Translations under genes and position numbers: made by a program
Shown here: piece after piece, positions 58,810 to 64,000 of the stretch
How the letters are laid out: every line of letters begins with the position of its first letter
Numbering within the stretch: the stretch's first letter is position 1
Notes under the pieces: generated by a model
Told to the model about the DNA's origin: nothing
Databases searched by the model: none
The model's input: the letters and a program-made list of their open reading frames with translations, nothing else
DNA from: Paenibacillus harenae
GTDB lineage: Bacteria > Bacillota > Bacilli > Paenibacillales > Paenibacillaceae
DNA length: 64,000 nt
Reading direction: 5' to 3'
Assembly (NCBI RefSeq): GCF_030812415.1
Contig: NZ_JAUSST010000011.1
Location: 27,946-91,945, forward strand

Positions 58810-59916
58810 CTATGTCGGCGTCCCGTTCCTACCTCTTGCTCTCCTCATCCAACCGAGCATTAACAATATTGCAGGGAGGATAAGCGAGAATACAAATACG
58901 TAATACGGCCATACCTCGAAGGCTGTGATAACGGATGGGACGTTAGGCAGAACCTCCTTTGCCATTACAAACCCGATTAATGCGAGCGGAATGACTAATT
59001 TGTTTGCATTTTTAATATTAATCGCATCCGCCAACCCTCTTGTCACGACATGGAGCAGCAGGGCCAGACGGAAAAAAATCGTGATATACCACAGAATTGC
59101 AACTACAATCTCGAAGCGCTGATAAATGTCGGCATAGCTGATGGTACGAATGACGAAGTAACTCGGGTACACCAGATTAGCCGTTACGCCCTCGCTAAGC
59201 GCTGCAACTACCGTCACAGTAATGATTAGAAAAATCATACCGCTCGTTAACGTGCTTTTCATTAAGCTTAGCTTCCACTTGCTTGCATCTTGAAAATCGG
59301 GAACTAAAAACAAATACAACACACATTCGAGATACGGGTATGCAAGCAATAAAATGGAACCATGAAAAATCGGCTTGAACCCGCCTTCGAGCATTGGCAG
59401 CAAATAGTCGAATCTCAATACCGGGAGGAGCGAAAGAAAGCCAATTGCTACCAATAATATCACGATGAAGAACAACAGTTCTGCCGATCTTCCTATAACG
59501 GTAACTCCCGCTCTAACCCCTATGACGACTGCAATAAGGATTAGCGCATGCACGGCTTCAGGCGGAGTCTCTGGGAAGATCGACGTCGTAACGAAGTTGC
59601 TTAAGTCCTTCAGAACGAGCCAGAAAGTTAGAAATGGAAACGCAATAAGAAACAAGACCATTACTGTCTTTCCAATCACGTTACCCATCATGCCAGTCAA
59701 ATAATTATGGAAGGATCGATCCCCCATTTGTTTGGCAATGGTAATGAATAATGGGCTTAGCACGATGAAGAGGATCATTGTCAATAAGACGCTGAGCCAA
59801 GCATTTTGCTTCGAGTACGCGGCCAGTGAACTTGGCAGTATTAGCAAGGCGCTCCCTAATTGATACAGCGTGAACCACATGGTCGCTTGCCTTTGGGTGA
59901 TTCCCGTTTTGTTCAT
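58810..59916 (-). CDS. Germinant receptor permease-like subunit B (GerAB/ArcD/ProY family), locus 4
   Basis: The protein has 368 residues, about ten helices, starting TGITQRQATMWFTLYQLGSA with AYSKQNAWLSVLLT after helix 1 and GGFKPIFHGSILLLAYPYLE in the middle. The tail RRARGRNGTPT is short and basic. It begins 15 bp after the D-type gene and is the last gene of the A-C-D-B locus 4. Confidence 0.92.
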   Translation of the reverse strand: MNKTGITQRQATMWFTLYQLGSALLILPSSLAAYSKQNAWLSVLLTMILFIVLSPLFITIAKQMGDRSFHNYLTGMMGNVIGKTVMVLFLIAFPFLTFWLVLKDLSNFVTTSIFPETPPEAVHALILIAVVIGVRAGVTVIGRSAELLFFIVILLVAIGFLSLLPVLRFDYLLPMLEGGFKPIFHGSILLLAYPYLECVLYLFLVPDFQDASKWKLSLMKSTLTSGMIFLIITVTVVAALSEGVTANLVYPSYFVIRTISYADIYQRFEIVVAILWYITIFFRLALLLHVVTRGLADAINIKNANKLVIPLALIGFVMAKEVLPNVPSVITAFEVWPYYVFVFSLILPAILLMLGWMRRARGRNGTPT

Positions 59917-59931
59917 ATCTGCCCCCCCCTA

Positions 59932-60174
59932 TTATTTGAGCATAACGGTCATCCAATCACTAATTGGGCGAAAAACATACTCTATGACAGTCATAAGGCT
60001 AGGTAAAGGTACTTGAAACAACTGTAAAACACCCAATATGACCCCAATTCCAAGCAAGCTTGAACTGAAGACGATTTCCTTGTTTACTGTGGATTGACGG
60101 TTCATTCCTCGAAAATCTGCAAAGAATACGACAATCGCCAATATCAGGATGAAAGCGGTCAACAATTGACTCAC
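59932..60174 (-). CDS. Two-segment membrane protein of the germinant receptor operon (D-type), locus 4
   Basis: The protein has 80 residues with two helices (about 3-20 and 33-51). It ends IEYVFRPISDWMTVMLK, closely parallel to ITWVYRPASDMINYFLK of the locus 1 protein, which shows they are homologous. It overlaps the C gene stop by four bases and precedes the B gene, the same place as in locus 1. Confidence 0.78.
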   Translation of the reverse strand: MSQLLTAFILILAIVVFFADFRGMNRQSTVNKEIVFSSSLLGIGVILGVLQLFQVPLPSLMTVIEYVFRPISDWMTVMLK

Positions 60175-61400
60175 TCCTTCTTCTGCTGTGGATTGTTGCC
60201 AAACGGACTAATAATTTTGCCAATCAGTCTCAGATGATAGTCCATTTGGACCTCAATGGACATCTGGGCGAATTGCTCATTCCAGTTCGTACGCCATTGT
60301 CGCCACTGCTTCGGGTATTTCTGATGAAAATTTGCTCCGAATCCATAAATATCGACGCCATATTGGGATTGCACATGCTGGATGCTATTCTCGATAATGG
60401 ATTTCAGTTGTTCGCTGGCCAACTCTTGCAGTTCGATTATTGATTTATCGTTGATCTCCGTCTCGCATTGCACCTCGCCAACATTGCCCGACACATGGAC
60501 AATCAGCTTCATATGCGGGCTCCCATTTCGAATGGAAGGTTCTCTGCTTACTTTAGACTTCACCAATTCAATCGCGAATCGCTTCTTCGATCCTGGACAT
60601 TGGACGCTCCCTACTGTACTCGACACATGATTGTTTACATAACTGAATGATTTGCTATCCGGTTCATTCAACCAGCCTACCAATCGGTCCTTGCGGAACA
60701 CGCCGATCCCTTTGAATTTAAAGTACAGATAAGGGCGGGGCTGCTTAACGTTGTCAGCAGATAGTCCTTTGTTCAAGTCTCCGATCAGCGTAAGACCGGT
60801 CAATATAGGCTCGACGCCATCATTGGTCAGCATTACCATCATTTCATTAATATTGACCGCAGCTGTTGGGGCCCATAGTTTCTGTGAAACGTTAAGCGAT
60901 CTGTATAAATCTAGCGCCGAGAGCACTTCAAGCGGAGTAACGATGGACAGCACATCCTTTGTCTGATAACCTCTCGTCACCGCTATATTGAAGTCCGGGC
61001 GAACCTCGTGATCGCGAAAAAGAAAATCCAATGGTTCCTTGATCCCATCTCGGGCCATTTCCTCATTGAATAATAGCAGCAGTAGATGGGCGAGATATAT
61101 TTTGCGCGATGATTTGGAAGTCACTTTGCGCAGCGCTTCGAAGATCGTTGAAGCTTTCTCTGAATAGATGCGAGTCGGAAAACGGTCTACATTGCGGTTA
61201 TTGGACATTTGGGAAGGATCGACCGTTTGGATGGTAACCTCGTATTGCTCGTCCACGCGGTCAATGCCAATAGCGATCGCAACGGCCATATCATTAAGCT
61301 CTCTTCGATTCCAACAGCCGGATAGCGTAAGTGTCATCAGCAGCGCCGCAGTGAATAACGCGATAAATCTCATACAGGCATTTAGCATCGTCGATGTCAT
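60171..61400 (-). CDS. Ger(x)C family germinant receptor lipoprotein (subunit C), locus 4
   Basis: The protein has 409 residues. The signal ends MTLTLSGCWNRRELNDMAVA, lipid Cys near 29. Middle motif SSRKIYLAHLLLLLFNEEMA and C-terminal HQKYPKQWRQWRTNWNEQFA follow the family. It starts four bases after the A gene stop, with the GGAG of the A gene's last codons as binding site. Similar in sequence to the locus 1 C subunit, consistent with a shared ancestry of loci 1 and 4. Confidence 0.92.
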   Translation of the reverse strand: MTSTMLNACMRFIALFTAALLMTLTLSGCWNRRELNDMAVAIAIGIDRVDEQYEVTIQTVDPSQMSNNRNVDRFPTRIYSEKASTIFEALRKVTSKSSRKIYLAHLLLLLFNEEMARDGIKEPLDFLFRDHEVRPDFNIAVTRGYQTKDVLSIVTPLEVLSALDLYRSLNVSQKLWAPTAAVNINEMMVMLTNDGVEPILTGLTLIGDLNKGLSADNVKQPRPYLYFKFKGIGVFRKDRLVGWLNEPDSKSFSYVNNHVSSTVGSVQCPGSKKRFAIELVKSKVSREPSIRNGSPHMKLIVHVSGNVGEVQCETEINDKSIIELQELASEQLKSIIENSIQHVQSQYGVDIYGFGANFHQKYPKQWRQWRTNWNEQFAQMSIEVQMDYHLRLIGKIISPFGNNPQQKKE

Positions 61401-61404
61401 TTCA

Positions 61405-62853
61405 TTACTGTTCTCCTTTGTTGCTATGATTCCGAATCGGAAAGCGCAGAATGGCATCGCTTTGCTTACTCTTGTTATACGGAGCGTACGGACTCATGTA
61501 AGGAACGCCGAAGGAATGAAGACTGCACAAATGCAGAATGAGGATAATGCCGCCAACCGTTAAGCCGAGGAAGCCGAACGAAGCAGCTAGTATCATAAAC
61601 CCGAATCGGCAGATTCGAATCGGGATCGACATTCCGTAAGAAGGGATGACGAAGCTGGAGATAGCCGTAATGGCAACAACGATGACCATAACAGCCGATA
61701 CAATGCTCGCTTCCACGGCTGCTTGCCCGATAACAATCGTTCCGACGATCGATACAGCTTGTCCTACTGTACGCGGCATGCGGATCCCCGCTTCACGCAA
61801 AATTTCGAAAGTGATCTCCATCAAGAGCGCTTCGAAGAAAGCCGGAAACGGAACGCCTTCCCTCTGAGCAGCCAAGCTAAGAAGCAGCTGGGTAGGCAGC
61901 ATGTCCTGGTGATAGGTTGTAAGAGCAATATAGATAGCGGGACCCATCATGCATATGATTAATGCGGTATAACGCAATAAACGAATAAGATTGCTATAGA
62001 AATAAGACTGATAATAGTCCTCCGCCGATTGGATGAAGTCAACAAATAGTGATGGAACGAGCAATACGAACGGTGTGCCGTCGATGAAGATTGCAATTTT
62101 CGCTTCCAACATGCCCGCAGCTATCGTGTCGGGACGATCCGTATTGTACACCACTGGGAAGATCGTCTGTTGCTTCTTCTCCAGCAGCAGCTCCTCGATA
62201 TATTCGCCCTCGAGTATGTTCTTATAATCCGCATGCTCTAGACGACGAATGAGATCGTCCACCAGTTTCGGATCAGCCACTCCATCTACGTACATAATGG
62301 CCACATCCGTCTTCGTAAGTTTGCCGATCTGAATCGTCTTAAGACGCACTCGGATATCCTTCACTCTGCGCCTAACAAGTGTCGTATTCGTCCTGAGTGT
62401 CTCGTTGAACGAGTTCTGCGGTCCTCTCACGACAGATTGTGTACTTGACTCGCTAATGGCGCGATCCTCCCATCCGGGCAAATGAACGACAACCGCTTCG
62501 CAATGACCCTCTAACAGCAGAAGCAAACTTCCCGACAGCAAGTGATCCAGTGCGGTTGCTATGTTCAGTTCTAAGCCTACCTCGCCCATATTTAGAATAT
62601 GCTGTTGAATCGTTTCCGGATTGATTGGCCCGCCGAGCTGCTGCGCGCGATCCAGCAACGATGAAATGACCCCCTCCTGTACGGCTGTTATATCCACCAT
62701 TCCTTCCAAATAGAAGAGAGCGATTGGGATATAGCCATTTAGCTTTAAATCGCGAGAGATAAAATCGGTGCTGTTGCCCATTAAATCAAGCAGCAGACGT
62801 TTATTGTCGTCCAACCGATCGGAGAACAGCTGCTGATCGATCTGACTTTTCAT
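61405..62853 (-). CDS. Spore germinant receptor subunit A (GerA family), locus 4
   Basis: The protein has 482 residues, the shortest of the four A subunits; its N-terminal variable region is only about 25 residues. Motifs: SVVRGPQNSFNETLRTNTTL, ILEGEYIEELLLEKKQQTIF, membrane loop AAQREGVPFPAFFEALLMEI and REAGIRMPRTVGQAVSIVGT. The ATG at 62853 is preferred to the upstream GTG because GGTGG then sits at a normal distance. First gene of locus 4. Confidence 0.92.
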   Translation of the reverse strand: MKSQIDQQLFSDRLDDNKRLLLDLMGNSTDFISRDLKLNGYIPIALFYLEGMVDITAVQEGVISSLLDRAQQLGGPINPETIQQHILNMGEVGLELNIATALDHLLSGSLLLLLEGHCEAVVVHLPGWEDRAISESSTQSVVRGPQNSFNETLRTNTTLVRRRVKDIRVRLKTIQIGKLTKTDVAIMYVDGVADPKLVDDLIRRLEHADYKNILEGEYIEELLLEKKQQTIFPVVYNTDRPDTIAAGMLEAKIAIFIDGTPFVLLVPSLFVDFIQSAEDYYQSYFYSNLIRLLRYTALIICMMGPAIYIALTTYHQDMLPTQLLLSLAAQREGVPFPAFFEALLMEITFEILREAGIRMPRTVGQAVSIVGTIVIGQAAVEASIVSAVMVIVVAITAISSFVIPSYGMSIPIRICRFGFMILAASFGFLGLTVGGIILILHLCSLHSFGVPYMSPYAPYNKSKQSDAILRFPIRNHSNKGEQ

Positions 62854-63012
62854 GAGGTCCACCGCCTTAACGTTTTTCCAATGTTTATCATTTCCTGATT
62901 CCGGTAGGTTATGCCACGAGCATCATACATACATTGCGGGCGTTACGTGCAACATACTCCATGTTGACGAGACAAACGCGTAACTAATCTACACCTAAGA
63001 TGGGGGATACCT

Positions 63013-63387
63013 ATGGCGGAAAAAAACATTCTCGCTTATTTCAAAAGTCCTGAGCAAGCCAAGCAAGCGCTTGAGCAAATAAAATCGTTAAAGCTTGTAG
63101 ACAGCTCGATCGACAGGTTCGACGGTTACCCGGGCGACGGTTCTGATCATATTGATAATCCGATCACAAGCGATTTCCCCGGACTCGGATACTTAACGCT
63201 CGGCGGCGATTTCTCCGACCGGGACGCCGGCATCCTCGCAGCGACAAGCGTCAGTGCCAGCGGTATGAGCTCGGGAGGTCAAGATAACGAAGTAACGGGT
63301 CGCGACATTCTGCTGACCGTTGTCATCGAGGAAGAAGACTTTGAGCAAGCGATGGCGATCGTACAGAAGGCAGGCGCGCTCGTTTAA
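63013..63387 (+). CDS. Conserved-looking soluble protein, unknown (stress-protein-like)
   Basis: The protein has 124 residues. It starts NILAYFKSPEQAKQALEQIK and ends LLTVVIEEEDFEQAMAIVQK, two halves of a ferredoxin-like fold (as in general-stress 17M-type proteins) around a Gly/Ser/Asp-rich middle (GDGSDHIDNPITSDFPGLGY and ATSVSASGMSSGGQDN). No membrane helix, unlike the related layout at 51694-52155. GGGGGATACCT upstream supports the start and a strong terminator follows. Confidence 0.7.
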   Translation: MAEKNILAYFKSPEQAKQALEQIKSLKLVDSSIDRFDGYPGDGSDHIDNPITSDFPGLGYLTLGGDFSDRDAGILAATSVSASGMSSGGQDNEVTGRDILLTVVIEEEDFEQAMAIVQKAGALV

Positions 63388-63393
63388 AGACCC

Positions 63394-63429
63394 AAAAAGG
63401 GATATTCCAGATATGGAATGTCCCTTTTT
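63394..63429 (+). terminator. Intrinsic terminator of the 124-residue gene
   Basis: AAAAAGGGATATTCC pairs with GGAATGTCCCTTTTT. Confidence 0.85.
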
Positions 63430-63451
63430 GTTACCTTCAGGCAAAATTAGA

Positions 63452-63474
63452 AAGCCCACCTTTGCGGGTGGGCT
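63452..63474 (-). terminator. Intrinsic terminator of the 53-residue gene
   Basis: AAGCCCACC/GGGTGGGCTT stem followed by TCTAATTTTG on the minus strand. Confidence 0.55.
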
Positions 63475-63526
63475 TAGTCTTGCTATTATGCTTCATTTGC
63501 TTCAATATAAGTTTTCGCCGCCACAA

Positions 63527-63688
63527 TTATTCCTTATAAGGTTCATTTTCCACTTTAACTTCGCCTTTTGCGAGCTGATGAATTCCATCGCTGGTGCCTG
63601 CCATATATACGTCTGATAGTTGTTCCTTGGTCAATGCATTCCCCTGGAGATTTTGTTTTTCTTCTGATTTATTTTGCTTCTCATCCAT
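63527..63688 (-). CDS. Small charged protein (53 residues), unknown
   Basis: An ATG at 63688 with GAGGTG seven bases upstream opens 53 codons: MDEKQNKSEEKQNLQGNALT, then KEQLSDVYMAGTSDGIHQLA and the tail KGEVKVENEPYKE. It is hydrophilic with one likely helix around residues 20-42. A terminator lies downstream. No family is recognised; similar short charged proteins are common in sporulating Bacillales. Confidence 0.6.
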   Translation of the reverse strand: MDEKQNKSEEKQNLQGNALTKEQLSDVYMAGTSDGIHQLAKGEVKVENEPYKE

Positions 63689-63831
63689 TCCATTTCACCT
63701 CTTTTTCTAGAAGTAGTATGACCTACATTTGAAGCGATATGTAACCAATGCCATGCCTGTACCCAAAGAAATTCGCGTCGTAGATTGATTTATTTGAAAC
63801 AGATAAGGGTTATGGTGTTCTTAAGCTTATG

Positions 63832-63872
63832 CAAAAAAACAAATAACCTACTGCATGAACATGCGGTAGGTC
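63832..63872 (-). terminator. Intrinsic terminator of the rRNA operon
   Basis: ACCTACCGCATG (63860-63871) pairs with CATGCAGTAGGT (63846-63857) on the minus strand and is followed by TATTTGTTTTTTTGC. Confidence 0.75.
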
Positions 63873-63981
63873 TCTCGTGTTTGGCGCGGTGTTACGTTTG
63901 CGCCCTGAAAACTGGATACGAAAGATTGTCTTGCCGAACTTTAGCTGTTGCTTACAGGTTGTATGGACCGTATAAGCGTTT

Positions 63982-64000
63982 TAGGATAAGCCCTCGACCG
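63982..64000 (-). rRNA. 23S ribosomal RNA, 3' end (partial)
   Basis: The minus strand reads CGGTCGAGGGCTTATCCTA, the conserved 3' end of Bacillales 23S rRNA. The gene extends past the right edge of the window. The following sequence (TATCCAGTTTTCAGGGCGCA, near 63901-63920) is typical of rRNA operon spacers in this group. Confidence 0.8.

Overview
The window looks like chromosome from an endospore-forming Firmicute, most likely Paenibacillaceae. The evidence is four spore germinant-receptor (GerA/GerB/GerC family) loci, CotD-like and YjcZ-like spore proteins, strong AGGAGG-type ribosome binding sites, many intrinsic terminators, and the 3' end of a 23S rRNA gene at the right edge. No insertion sequence, phage, CRISPR array or tRNA was seen.

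Region by region. 0-8 kb: the 5' part of a secreted helveticin J-like protein, two MerR-controlled enzyme modules (SRPBCC protein; imine-reductase-like oxidoreductase), an SDR enzyme, DUF2935 and DUF5667 proteins. 6.6-12.7 kb: an arsenic island with two flavin monooxygenase-like proteins (one ArsO-like), SigZ, a MarR regulator, ArsR, an ArsB efflux pump and thioredoxin-type ArsC; several of these proteins carry paired cysteines in their tails. 12.8-18.9 kb: a DUF1259 protein, then an oxidative pentose operon (YjhG/YagF xylonate dehydratase, aldehyde dehydrogenase, FAH-superfamily dehydratase) behind an IclR regulator; together the enzymes could take a pentonate to 2-oxoglutarate. 19.1-23.7 kb: a small membrane protein interrupted by an amber codon, a serine hydrolase and a two-component system. 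23.7-32.4 kb: an SGNH hydrolase, the five-gene STM4011-STM4015 family cluster (two radical SAM enzymes, a sulfatase-like hydrolase, an ATP-grasp-like protein, a leucine-rich-repeat protein), and upstream of it a 910-residue protein with an injection-system-type N-terminal motif, a DNA/RNA non-specific endonuclease domain and at least eleven 27-residue repeats. 32.6-37.3 kb: erythromycin esterase family protein, a GMC oxidoreductase fused to a gluconate dehydrogenase subunit 3 domain, and a CBO0543 membrane protein.

37.5-62.9 kb: four germinant-receptor loci. Locus 1 (A-C-D-B, plus strand), locus 2 (A-C-B, minus), locus 3 (A-C on minus converging on a B permease on plus, preceded by three unfamiliar membrane-protein genes) and locus 4 (A-C-D-B, minus). 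Between loci 1 and 2 lies a selenium module (SelU, SelD and a divergent YraQ-like permease). Between loci 3 and 4 are small genes: a WYL-like mini protein with a partner, CotD-like and YjcZ-like spore proteins, and a TetR remnant. 63-64 kb: two small genes, then an rRNA operon end that has a terminator but no 5S gene after the 23S.

The best candidates for undescribed biology are the repeat-bearing nuclease beside the STM4011-4015 cluster, and the split germination locus with its three-gene membrane module.
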